Shown here one piece after another: positions 21,608-31,729 of a DNA stretch of 64,000 nt. Position numbers and translations under genes: made by a program. Position 1 is the first letter of the stretch. Every line of letters starts with the position of its first letter. A model generated the notes under the pieces. It did no database searches and was not told the DNA's origin. It was given only the letters and a program-made list of their open reading frames with translations. The stretch comes from Aselliscus stoliczkanus. Its lineage: Eukaryota; Chordata; Mammalia; Chiroptera; Hipposideridae. The stretch spans positions 36,289,501 to 36,353,500 of the forward strand of contig CM066735.1 in the NCBI GenBank assembly GCA_033961575.1, written 5' to 3'.

Positions 21608-22447
21608 TGTTGCATTTCTGTGCGGCTGGGTCTAGCTTCCTCAAAAGGACAGGTGGGGACTCAGAAAAAGAAATAAAGAGCAAGAGACAAGGATAGTTTA
21701 AAAAGCAATTGAGGGCCAGCTGAGTGGCTGAGTGGCACAGTGGTTAAGCACTGGCTTGGGAAGCCAGGGGCCCCGGTTCGGGTCCCACATGAGGGCCAGT
21801 GACACTGCCCTCAAAAAAAAAAAAAAAAAAGCAATGTGAGCCAGAGTACTCTGTCTGATGGACAGGAGCCCAGAATCTGGTCAGACTGCAGCTTTTATTG
21901 AGTACTCACAGGGAAGGGGCTTTGTTCTTTCCGAGGTCGTAAATCACATTCATCACCCAAGAATTTAGCCAAATCTCCCTATGTCCCACAGACCACCTCA
22001 GTCGAAAGGCCCTTTGATCAATACAACATTGCCTCCTACAGGAACAGTTAATGATTCACTGTGACACTTAGAGGCAAGAATGCAAGGAGGACTGCTGTTA
22101 TCTTCTTGGGAAGATTTCTCTCTTCTCTGGCAGGCTGTTAGCTCTGCAGATAAGGGTTTACAGGCCCTTAGGCCCCAGATGCTTTACCTCCTTGATTCCT
22201 CCCAGGGTACCCACCAGACGATGCCTTGCTTAGGTCGCCTTAAGGTGCATATTTTATATAGGGTCTTGCACCTATTTTATAATTCCGCACATATCTAGGG
22301 TCTTGCCCCATTATTGACTGACCCGCCCTCTCTCTTAGGGTCCCTTGGGGTTTTGCCATAAACATAGTGAAAAATCCTGTCCCCATGAAGCCCTGGTGTT
22401 ATAGGCAAATGCAGGGAGGCAGACGGCGAGGCTGCTGTGAGGCCACA
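21608..22447 (-). mobile_element. Solo LTR, family A (class II ERV-like), with SINE inside
   Basis: On the plus strand it runs tgttgcatttctg...gaggccaca, the reverse of an LTR that starts TGTGGCC and ends GCAACA. A perfect 6-bp target duplication ctttct flanks it (21602-21607, 22448-22453). About 725 bp without the SINE. Reading the minus strand, U3 comes first, AATAAAAGCTGC lies just past its middle, and ctttatttct plus gactcc follow in the last part. No internal retroviral sequence adjoins it, so it is a recombination product. The 6-bp duplication points to a betaretrovirus/ERV-K-like integrase; the family name is unknown to me. Confidence 0.92.
21716..21830 (+). repeat. Short tRNA-derived SINE inside the LTR
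   Basis: ggccagctgagtggctgagtgg carries a small extra duplication of the gagtggc segment; the B box is ggttcgggtcc, and the tail after tgccctc is about 18 A. 'aaaagcaattgag' before and 'aaaagcaatgtgag' after are the target duplication. It is younger than the LTR it splits. Confidence 0.93.
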
Positions 22448-22454
22448 CTTTCTG

Positions 22455-24935
22455 TCAATAACTACAGGTCAAACGTATTTGCTGACAATATTTTTTGAGG
22501 GAAATACGTTGAGTGGATTAACTGCTTGCACTACAATTCAAAACCTCTTTGACTAGATAGTTCCTGTAAATTTTATGAACTGTTTCATGACTAATTGCAC
22601 TGAGACAGTTTTGAAAATTTACTGTGATAATTTCAAAAACACATCTAGAAATGAGAAGAATTTGTAATTTGCACACAAGCACACTATTGTGCAAATCTAC
22701 TTACGTGCTCATTTTGGACATTTCTGAGCATCACTATTTTCTCATATTTGAAAAATGCAGAGCTTTAACACACATCTCTAATGAAGGAATAATTTTGATG
22801 CCTGAAATACTTTTCATAAATTAGGATGGTGCCCATGATTTTATATCACCTAATGCATATATCCTAATTAAAAGAGATAATGTGCCATGTAAAGTAAATA
22901 TTGAATAGTAAATTCTAGAAGCTTATAAAATACCTAAATGAAAGCTCTTAGATCAATGTTAACTCAGCTATTTAGTCAAACTTTTTTATAAGAACAAATA
23001 AACACTACAACTACCATGCAGTATAGCAAATAAAAAACATATTTATAGAGACTTAGTTTTAAAAGTATGCAATTATAAAGTGTTGATTTTACATTTTAGT
23101 ACTGAAATTATCTTAAAGCCACTTTTGGAGAACTCAAGATTCATCGAATGCTGAGTCTTGAAGAAAAAAAAATGAAAGAAAAAAAAATGGATTTGCTGAA
23201 CTAGGAAAAGAAAGTCATTTGCTCCTTTTTGACATCTTGAGAAGTCTGAGACAGTTGGAATAACTAAGAAGAATTCTCAAAAAAGATTTGAATTAGCGTA
23301 TCTGACACAAATATATTATTTTTAGTGATTCACTGCATAATGGTAACATATTATACTAAAATCTAATGAAAATAATGTCTTACAAGATAAGAAATGACTC
23401 CTTTTAGCAGAGGGTCCAGATGTTTTTTGTAAATATCTTGTGCTTCTCTGAGAAGGAGTGGTGGGTAAAAAATGTCCCATAATACAAATTAGTGAAAAAT
23501 TCTTTTCGGCGATGTCACAACAGATGTGGATTGAGTTTTGATGGTAGCTACCAGCTGTGCCTTTCCCGATCCCACCAGAAATCATGCACATGTGACATCT
23601 GTGAATAACATGGCGTGAAAAAAAACTGGCACAAAGACCTCTTAGGCATAGGAAGGAAGATCCTCTTTTGTGTCTTGGATGATGTGGGGCCTCTGCTAAA
23701 GTATGTGAGTTATTAAAATAAACAAACGTAATGATCATGATTTCGAGTGTAGTAAGTAAATTCAAAGCTTATTATCTTTCCAACTAGGTCAGGTTTCTTT
23801 CTAGTGAACCATTTTTTTTTTCCTGTTACACATCTAATATAAAAAAAAGCTGAACAATTTTTAACATACTTGGGAAGTTGTTTTTGAGATGACAGATCTA
23901 AAACATTTACAACGTGACATATTAAAAATCCATTTGGGGACTTCTCAGCACATCTCCAGGGAAGGGGCAGTCTAGACATCTAAATCAAAGAAAGAAGGAG
24001 AGACTGAATAATGGTTATTCAAAGAAACACATTCAAGGTCATAAGATACTGGGTTAGAGAAAATTAACACTGGCTCCAAATTAAAAGTCAAAAAGGAAAA
24101 TATTTCAAGTTGATTTGCAGCTTGCTTCTCATATGGGCATACTCTCTGATGAATAACTGTATGGATTGTTTAATAAAACAAAGTCTTAAGATTCACACTA
24201 TTTTTTAAAGTAGCTATGTTAAGCATATTTTAAACAGAGGTAGACACTTATGAAAAATAAGACTAAGACACCCATAATTTATAGAGTTTAGAGAAAAAAA
24301 AGACTTAACTGTATTGTTTGTATTTAAACTCGAGGACATATTTCTAAGAAGTTGCTGTCAAAATTTGAGCATGGTCAGTTAGTATCAAAACATCTGGCTA
24401 TAGGAATCCATGTATAGCAGTCTGTTCACAGAGCACTAATAAAGGCCCATACATAGAATATTCATCTGGATTGAGGTAGAAAGAATAATAGAATGTCTCA
24501 GGTACAAATTTTTTTCACACGTTATTAAAATTTGATTTATATACTTCTACTTTACATCCCCAATATATAAAAATTAAAATGAAATTAACTTTTAAATGTG
24601 ATTTAAATACAAGCTACAAATATTTATATTTTTTCTTCTTCTTAAACATTACATGCCAAATACTCACATCTATTATTTAATATTTAATAATGGAGTTTTT
24701 GTGTTTATTATCTGCTCAATATTCAGAAATGTACAAGAAGATATTTATTTCCGTGTAGCACCAAATATAATTTTATGTTAATTTTTTTGAAACACAATAA
24801 CAAAATTCCGTTTTTCACAGGTATAATGTAGTAACGGAAAATATTTTTTTACTAAAATTGCAACATTTGAAAAATAAACTAACATATAAAAGTCATTTTT
24901 TCAAGTCTTTGAAAATTACTTCATCCTCTTTAAAA
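22455..24935. other. Mostly unique sequence; candidate conserved block 23390-23980
   Basis: Apart from A/T runs, no repeat family is seen over about 2.5 kb. 23390-23980 is of higher complexity ('gatgtcacaacagatgtgga' at about 23511; 'catgcacatgtgacatctgt' at about 23583). A 147-codon minus-strand frame (23322-23765) has no domain, signal or codon pattern that I recognise. Confidence 0.45.
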
Positions 24936-24939
24936 ATTA

Positions 24940-26140
24940 AAACTTTATTTTATGAGCAATTTTAGGTTTACAGAAAAATTAATCAGATAGTATGGAGATC
25001 AGCTATAACCCCTTTCTCACATTTCACCTATTTTGAACATTTTGTATGGAGCATTTGTTTCAAATAACAATCCCATACTAATACATTATTATTAACTAAA
25101 GTTCATAGTTTACACTAGTGTTTGCTCTTTGTGTTCTACAATTTCATGGGTTTTGACAAATGCAGAATATCATGTATCTTTACAGATCATTACAGTATTT
25201 TTCAGTATAGCTTCATCCCCCTCAAAATCCCCTGCACTTCACCTCGTAGTCTCTCCACTCTGTCCTACGTCCTCTGAAGTACACTGCTTTTTACTGTCTC
25301 TATAGTTTTGCCTTTTTCAGAACATCACATAACTGGACATATGCAGTGTGTAGAAGCCTTTTTAGAGTGGCTTCTTGTACTTAGTCATGTGCCCTTAAGG
25401 TTACTCCATGTTTTTTCATGACTTGGTAGCTTATTTCTTTGTATTGCTAAATAACATTTTATATGTACCAAAGTTTGTTATGCATTCACCTACTTAGGAA
25501 AGTAGAAGCATCTTGATTGCTTTCAGTGTTTGGTAATTAGTAATAAAGCTGCTATAAACATTTGTGTGCAGAATTTTGTTTGAACCAAAGTCTTTAAATC
25601 ATTTGTGTAAATACCTACGAGTGCAATGGCTGAAACATATGCTAAGACTATGCTCAGTTTCTTTTTTTTTTTTTTTTTTTTTTTTGAGGGCAGTGTCACT
25701 GGCCCTCATATGTGGGACCGGAACCTGGGCCGCTAGCTTCCGAAGCCAGTGCTTAACCACCGTGCCACTCGGCTGGCCCCAATGCTCAGTTTCTTATAAA
25801 CTGCCAAACTGTCTTCCAAAGTGTCTGCATCATTTTGCATTCCCATTTGGAATGAATAAGAGTCCTTGTTGCTCGAGATCCTTGTCAATATTTGATATTG
25901 TCAGTATTTTGAATTGAAGCCATTTTAATGGATAGGCAGTGGTATTTTGATGTTATTTTAATTTGCAATTCCTTAATCACATATGATGTTGAGCACTATT
26001 TCATATGCTTATAGGCTACCTGGGTATCTTTTTAGTGAGGCGTTTATTCAGATCTATTGCTCATTTTTTAATTTAGGTAATTTTTTTTTTGACATTCAGA
26101 GTTTTCAAGTATTCTTATATATCTTAAACCTTGATTAAGC
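24940..26140 (-). repeat. L1M-type 3' half, split by a SINE
   Basis: Plus-strand order: 'aaactttattttatgagcaa' (24950), 'catttcacctattttgaaca', 'cccctcaaaatcccctgcac' (25218), 'gtttgcctttttcagaacat'-like text (25306-25330), 'taataaagctgctataaaca' (25540), then after the SINE 'aactgccaaactgtcttcca' (25799) and 'tttgcaattccttaatcaca' (25962), ending near 26130. This is the antisense of an old L1 3' UTR and ORF2 end. Confidence 0.85.
25664..25781 (-). repeat. Short tRNA-derived SINE, inserted in L1
   Basis: A long T tract, then gagggcagtgtcactggccc, the reverse B box ggaacctgggcc, and ...gccactcggctggcccc. The target duplication atgctcagtttctt occurs at 25650-25663 and 25782-25795. The 117-codon frame over this region comes from SINE plus L1. 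Confidence 0.95.
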
Positions 26141-26221
26141 TTAATATTCAACATTTTGGGGATTTTTTTTCTATTTTGTATATGATTTTTTTTCTAATGG
26201 TTATTAATATTTATATTTTTA

Positions 26222-26322
26222 TATATGTGATATATATGTGAAATATATATGCATATATGTACATACATACATGTGTGTGTGTGTATATATATATATTTGT
26301 AGAAAAAAAATATATATATATA
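26222..26322. repeat. Compound AT/TG microsatellite
   Basis: Alternating tatatg, catacatg, tgtgtg and tatata runs. Confidence 0.9.
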
Positions 26323-26324
26323 TG

Positions 26325-27599
26325 AAAGTACTCACAATGCTCAGCTCTCACATTGTTCCTAATGACCTTTCAAGGAATTTTCTTTGGCTTTGCAGCTATA
26401 CATCATCTGATTTGATCTCTAATCTGAAAATGGCATGTTTTGCCTCATCGAATAATATAAGACAATATGCATTTACACTACATATTTATCCAGTCCACAT
26501 ATGTATATGCATTAATTTTGACTAATTGTATTTATTAATATGTCTAGAATTACATGAACATGCCAATATTGGCCATCATTGTTCTGTTTGACGTTTAATG
26601 AGCGTGCTTGTAGTGTTTCACTACTAAAGATAATGTTCACTCCCACTTCTGAACATTTCTCTCCTGCCTTCCTCCTCTTTTTCTTTCCCACTATCTGTCT
26701 ATATCAAACTAGCTAACTTTCGTGTGAAGAAAGGATCCATCTAAATATTTTCATTAGAATGAAATTTAAGATTTTGTCAAATGCTTTCAGATTTTATAGA
26801 AGCAAAACAATACCATCCTCTTCTTTCATCAATAAAAACTATGAAACCAAATATAAATATCCATTCAATCAGGTGAAATAAACATTAACTTAAAAGTGGC
26901 GATGTATTTCACCTAGATATAAAAATACATTGCTCATACTCTGTTTTAGAAATAATTTTCTTTGGCTGTTTAGAAAAGCTAAGGACAAGAGTATTTACAA
27001 CAATGGAGGAAAAACTTAGAGCCTGCCTGCTGTCTAATAAGGTTCAGACAGACAATTCACTCTATAGTCAGCTGGTCAATTGTAAGTGGCAGAGTGCCTG
27101 TATTATATTTTCTTCTCACTCAATGTAAGAGATAAGAATGATATTTCTTCCAAATTATTTTATTACCAAAGCTGTCTTTAGTGATCTGAAATATAAACCT
27201 TTACACTCAGGTATATATTAACTGCAAAGGCTTCCAGGGCTCTGTTTAAGAAAGTTTTCAGAGTCATATTTTAGGGAGTGGAGGTAATAGGAAAGATGTC
27301 ACTTAATAAAATATGGTAATGCTCTTGTCCAATTAATTTGTAAAATGAAAGTTACTTGTCTGTTTTGTTTCCTTTTCTGTCTTTGTTCTACATGGAAGCT
27401 AAAATAGCTCATATATATATATATATTTTATAGCTGCAATACTGTGCTTTCTTCCTTTAACAAAATCCTTTTTTTTAAAGTAGTAAAAATGCTTTTGACT
27501 GTTCATTAATCTAAAAATTTGTGAGCTTGGTTTACATTTTTTACTGTAAATTAAGAATGACTCAGAGCTCAGGATGTGGTCCAATTCTCTGTAAGTGAT
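26325..27599. other. Unclassified sequence
   Basis: No family recognised. A short (TA)n lies at 27409-27427. Nothing coding was recognised. Confidence 0.4.
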
Positions 27600-28283
27600 C
27601 TCATATGTTGGGAGCCGACAGTCCTCCAGTGTCTGACAAGGTCACATTGCCATGCTCAGCACTGGATGTTTCGGGTGCTGCCATATGGTTGGTCATGTAA
27701 TATCTCCTGCCTCTATGAATCCATGTGTCTTTCCTCTACATCAGATCCTATAGGAGACAGTACTTTCACTGCCCTTATGGCAAGTCCCTGTGGTACCCCA
27801 ATAAGAGATGGCTGTGTAAGTCAATGATGAGCATGATCTCCTAAAAGAGGAGACAACCCAAGCCAGGCTACAGCCCCCTTTTGGGGACTCCAGGACTGAT
27901 AAATTGGGGACTCAAGCCCCTTGGAATCTGAGGCTTAGACCCCTGGCCACATAGACCAAAAGCCTGTCTGTGAGAAACTGACAGCCTACCTGTGAGAAAC
28001 TGATAATAACATCAGTCTGTTGAGATCACTTGCCTATGGCCACTGCTGTGAGAAGTCTCCTTGAGGACTAAAAGTCTCCAGGCCATGAGAGTTTCGATAA
28101 GAGGCAACTTACTGACCATGGGGTATGTTAATCAATAGCCTTATTTGAATTCTTTGCCTTGTACATCGTTGTAGCAACAGATACTGAAGCTCTGACTGAG
28201 AAACAGATGCTACCTCCATAGGATAAGAGAGGTGTAAGACTCCCCTTTGATTACTAGGTATTGAGTTTACATAGGAGTTACAG

Positions 28284-28442
28284 TTTTTTTTGTTTTTTGT
28301 TTTTTTTTTTAGCTGAGCCATCCTGCCACCTGTTGGCAGCTCAACGGCAACTCAGCTCAGGCTGGCCTCGAACAGCTGTTGCTCAGAGCTCAGCTCGCAC
28401 TCTTGAGCGAGCTCTTAACCAACTGAGCCACTCGGCCGGCCC
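28284..28442 (-). repeat. tRNA-derived SINE, second type, inserted in LTR B
   Basis: A T tract with two G, then agctgagccatcctgccacc, the reverse B-box region ggcctcgaacagct, and ...gccactcggccggccc. ttgagtttacatagga flanks it (28261-28276 and 28443-28458). Same type as 10444-10590. The left copy is followed by seven extra bases (gttacag) before the T tract. Confidence 0.94.
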
Positions 28443-28871
28443 TTGAGTTTACATAGGAATAGACTTTAGATACTTTTACCCTAAACATAGCCACTGCTAG
28501 TCTCTTAGTAATAGCTCAAGTATCACCCTGTGAGTCTTATGATTGTGTTTAGCTGTTAGGATTTAGGATAATTTCTAGATAGTCAAGATAGCTATTGTAA
28601 ACATTCTTTAGGCAATATGTAGAAATAAGTCAATCTTTAACATAAGATAGTCATGATAAACATTTTTTTAGGTGATATGCAGAAACTAGGTCTGGGTCTC
28701 ATAGAGATTATCATAGTAAAAGACAAGATAATCCTTTAATGGAGGAGTAAGTCACAGTGCACCCTGGAAAGAACACTTACAGGGAAGTAAAGACTGTGAA
28801 AATCCTGGGAAATAGAAAACACCAAACTCATGTGAAACATAACTTGTGACTTGTGATTTTGGTAGAGTCCC

Positions 28872-28899
28872 TATAAAAGGGACATGCTGTAACAATAAA
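28872..28899 (+). promoter_or_regulatory. LTR B TATA box and poly(A) signal
   Basis: TATAAAAG at 28872-28879 and AATAAA at 28894-28899 are only about 15 bp apart. The poly(A) signal therefore lies at or before the likely start of R, an arrangement known in some retroviral LTRs. Current activity is unknown. Confidence 0.6.
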
Positions 28900-29314
28900 G
28901 TGTGACACTTCTCTGAAACTCCCCCAGAGTCTCCACTCTCTCTCCCTTCTTTCTTCTCTCTTTTTTTCCTTGCCGATGCCGTCCCACCCGAGGGAATCCC
29001 TGGACTCCGCGGAGGCTGGACCCCCGCACTCATACAAGTACTATTTGTAAACTGACGTTCCTAAAGTATTAAATCGGGCCCTGCTCTCTCTTCTGCATTC
29101 CAGACTTACACATTCAGTTGCTTATTCATCATCTCAACATGGGCATTTAATGATAATCTCACACTTAATTTGGTCACACAAAGTGCTCAATCAACTGCCC
29201 CATCAACAGCAGCAATACAATCTCCTTTATCAGCATTATTCCATCACCTAACCAGTAACTCAGCCCTAGACCTCCTCAATTCCAATCTTTATGTACTTTG
29301 TTATACATAGTGTG

Positions 29315-29445
29315 ATCCTGGACCACCACCACCTGGGAACTTGTTTGAAATGCAATATCATGTGCCCCAATTTGAACCTACAGATTCAGAATCTCGGTTT
29401 TAACAGGATCCCCAGATCATTCTTATAAATATTAGAACATGAGAA
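29315..29445 (+). repeat. MER5A-like hAT fragment
   Basis: 'gtgatcctggaccaccacca', 'cctgggaacttgtttgaaat', 'gattcagaatctcggtttta' and 'gaacatgagaaacactac' are in MER5A order (Charlie-type non-autonomous DNA element). Diverged. Confidence 0.6.
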
Positions 29446-29449
29446 ACAC

Positions 29450-29850
29450 TACCACAAATTATCCTCTTCATGCAATCTATCAGTCATCATTACCTTTGTA
29501 TCTGAAGCAACCTCAGAAGGCAAGAACTTTTATCATCTCTGTTGTTACCACTCTAATTCTTCTCAGCTCCACAGGATCCACTTCCCACTTCCTCATGGCC
29601 CATTCTTCCCCAGCAACCAGAGTGTGTCTTCAGAATTATAGACCAGACCCTGTTATCCTCCTGTCTTACCATTGCACTTGAAGCTCTCTAGCCTATCTTT
29701 TATATGATCTATTCCTCTGCGCTTTTCTGCCTTCATTGCTAAGTACTCTAATCTCATTTACTCAATTATTGGATTCAGCTACCATAGCCTGTTCTACCTT
29801 GTGCTACCCTGTTATCAAGTGTTCTGTCTCTATCAGGGCCCAGTAACATG
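29450..29850 (+). repeat. L2-like fragment, sense
   Basis: C- and T-rich text such as 'ctcctgtcttaccattgcac' (29657) and 'gaagctctctagcctatctt' (29681) resembles the L2 3' coding region. It is old and broken. Confidence 0.45.
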
Positions 29851-29879
29851 CTGGGAGCTATTTTTACAAAGGCATATAA

Positions 29880-30930
29880 TTCTTCACTGCCAATGGTATG
29901 ACCCTATTCCAGTGCCCTGACCTGTTTTGTGATTCTTCCACTGAAGTTTGCCATAAACTGCAAACTGCTTCTTTCCTCAATACTGAGGCCTACAGTGACA
30001 TAATGTCCTGCAGATCATAGAGCCCAAGCTTAAGCACTGCTAGCATGGCAGCCTGGACCTGTTGCTGAGCCCTGCATTGTTCCAGGCCTCCCCTGAGTCT
30101 GGCAGCCTTTGTGTCTCCCAGTATATGGACCTGAACACTCTGTCTATCATGGAATGTTGCCCTCAGAAGCAAAATAAGTCTACCACGTGCTTTCTTCTCC
30201 GTGGTAAAAATGTGCAAAATAGAGCAATTTGTCTCTTATTTGGAGGGAATAACCTTGCACATCTCTGACCCTAAATTTTTACTGAGGACCGTGTCCCTGA
30301 AACTTCATAGAGTTAATCTAACAAGATATGGAGCACATGCTTTACCAAGACCTGAGGTGTATCAGCCACATATTCCTTGTCCAAACTGCAGGATGCCATC
30401 AATATAGTGTATTAATGTCATGCTTCTAGGGGTGCCCAGAGATTATGTTACTACAGAAGGCAAGACAGTTAACCTAGCCCAGTGGAAAATCTGTAAATGA
30501 ATATTGTCATTTCCACAGGATGTGAACACTTCCTGATCCCGTAAACTGATAGGCATAAAGAAAACAACAACAACAGACACTCAGCAAACATGGCTGACAT
30601 ACCAAGTGCTGAGGCTTCATTAATCTGCTCTGGCAAGGACAACACCTAAACATAGGAGCTACTCTAGTGGTTCTTGGTTGGTTGAATCTACTGTCATTCT
30701 CCAAGATTCCTTCAGTTTCTGTCTGTGCCACATTTGTGAATTAAACTGAGATGTGACAGGGACTATGTCCCCTGTATCCTTTATATCTTTAATGATATCA
30801 CTCACCCCCACTATCATTCTAAGTACGTAATTCGATTTTTGATTCACTCTCTTGGCTGCAAAGGAAGGAGGAAGGAACAGGACAGCCTCAGAGCTCCTAC
30901 TCAGCCTTCCCAACTATAATATGTCTTATC
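29880..30930 (-). repeat. Possible MaLR internal-region relic
   Basis: The segment 30660-30880 ('tggttggttgaatctactgt', 'gatgtgacagggactatgtc', 'tttatatctttaatgatatc') resembles, in reverse, the internal part of MaLR elements of the THE1/MLT type. The rest (29880-30650) is compatible but weaker. Frames of 67-84 codons occur and are not recognisable genes. Confidence 0.35.
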
Positions 30931-30984
30931 CTTCATATTGCATCTGGAGTTATTGCAACCCTCAAATATTTCAATTATATACTC

Positions 30985-31090
30985 AGTGCTGTGGAATGAA
31001 TCATGCCCCTCACCCCAATTTTATATGGTGAAGTCCTAAGCCTCTATCAATTTCAATTTAAGTCTCAGCTCATAATCTCTTCCCCTCACC
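30985..31090 (+). repeat. MaLR LTR 5' fragment
   Basis: 'tgctgtggaatgaatcatgc' and 'ttatatggtgaagtcctaag' look like the first 90 bp of an MLT1/MST-type LTR. The rest is missing. Confidence 0.5.
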
Positions 31091-31179
31091 TTTTGTTTTT
31101 AGGAGGTCCTTCCAAACAGATGGACTGTCCTACTTCTTTTGCAAATCATTTTATGATTAATATTTCTATTTTTGGTTAA

Positions 31180-31720
31180 TTTAATTTTTGAGTAACTTTA
31201 TAGAGGTACAATATACACACCATACTTATATTCAGTGTTCAATTTTATGGATTTGGAAAAATATTGATAATTTTGTAAACATCATAGTAATACAAATTTA
31301 GAACAATTCTATCACACTAAAAAGGTTTCCTAGTTCTCCTTATATGCCATCCCCTCCCTTCTGCTCACTAACACAGGGGTCAGCAAACTGCAGCTCGTGA
31401 GCCACATGCAACTATTTGGGTACGTACATGTGGCTCTGAAGTAAAACTGAAAATGAAAACAAAACTATCATAGTTTCATTTATAAAATTGTTAAAGGATA
31501 TTATTCACATAATGGTGCTTTCATTTGTTTTATAGGTCTCGCAAAACTTTGAGGAACAAGATTGGCTCTGCCGTCTTAAAAGTTTGCTGATCCCTGCACA
31601 CTAGCCCATGGCAATAAATGATGTGCTTCTTGTTATTACAGTTTTGAAATGATTCTCTTCTGTAAAACTGCATGGCATTCACCTGGATGGCCTAATTTTA
31701 CTTGGGATTGCATTCATTCT
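31180..31720 (-). repeat. Old L1 3' UTR fragment, split by a hAT element
   Basis: 'gagtaactttatagaggtac' (31190), 'attctatcacactaaaaagg' (31306) and, after the hAT element, 'cccatggcaataaatgatgt' (31605) and 'gcattcacctggatggccta' are the antisense order of an old L1M 3' UTR. Confidence 0.65.
31374..31596 (+). mobile_element. hAT-type miniature element (223 bp)
   Basis: The inverted repeats caggggtcagcaaactgc and agtttgctgatccctg bound the element. The interior (agctcgtgagccacatgcaa; gtggctctgaagtaaaactg) is typical of the hAT miniature elements abundant in bats. The flanks share 'cacta' only loosely, so the 8-bp duplication is not clean. No transposase. Confidence 0.8.
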
Positions 31721-31729
31721 GTCTTGTTT

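Larger units (their letters stand above)
27606..29028 (+). mobile_element. Solo LTR, family B (long, betaretrovirus-like), with SINE inside
   Basis: Starts tgttgggagccgacagtcct and ends ...cccccgca, with a perfect 6-bp target duplication ctcata at 27600-27605 and 29029-29034. About 1,260 bp without the SINE, so the U3 is unusually long. TATAAAAG lies at 28872-28879 and AATAAA at 28894-28899, placing the U3/R border near 28900; R-U5 is the pyrimidine-rich segment ending in ggctggacccccgca. U3 contains short tandem duplications (27965-28005 and 28575-28690). No internal retroviral sequence adjoins it. Length, 6-bp duplication and TGTTGGGAGCCG start suggest a class II ERV, by inference. Confidence 0.93.

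Noticed and set aside
23322..23765. 147-codon minus-strand open frame outside repeats
   Set aside because: No recognisable domain, signal peptide or compositional bias typical of coding DNA, and no splice context. Kept only as a conservation question.
27576..27827. Retroviral accessory gene in the long U3 of LTR B
   Set aside because: The longest frames in U3 are short, and this one starts outside the LTR. No continuous frame comparable to known U3-encoded proteins remains.
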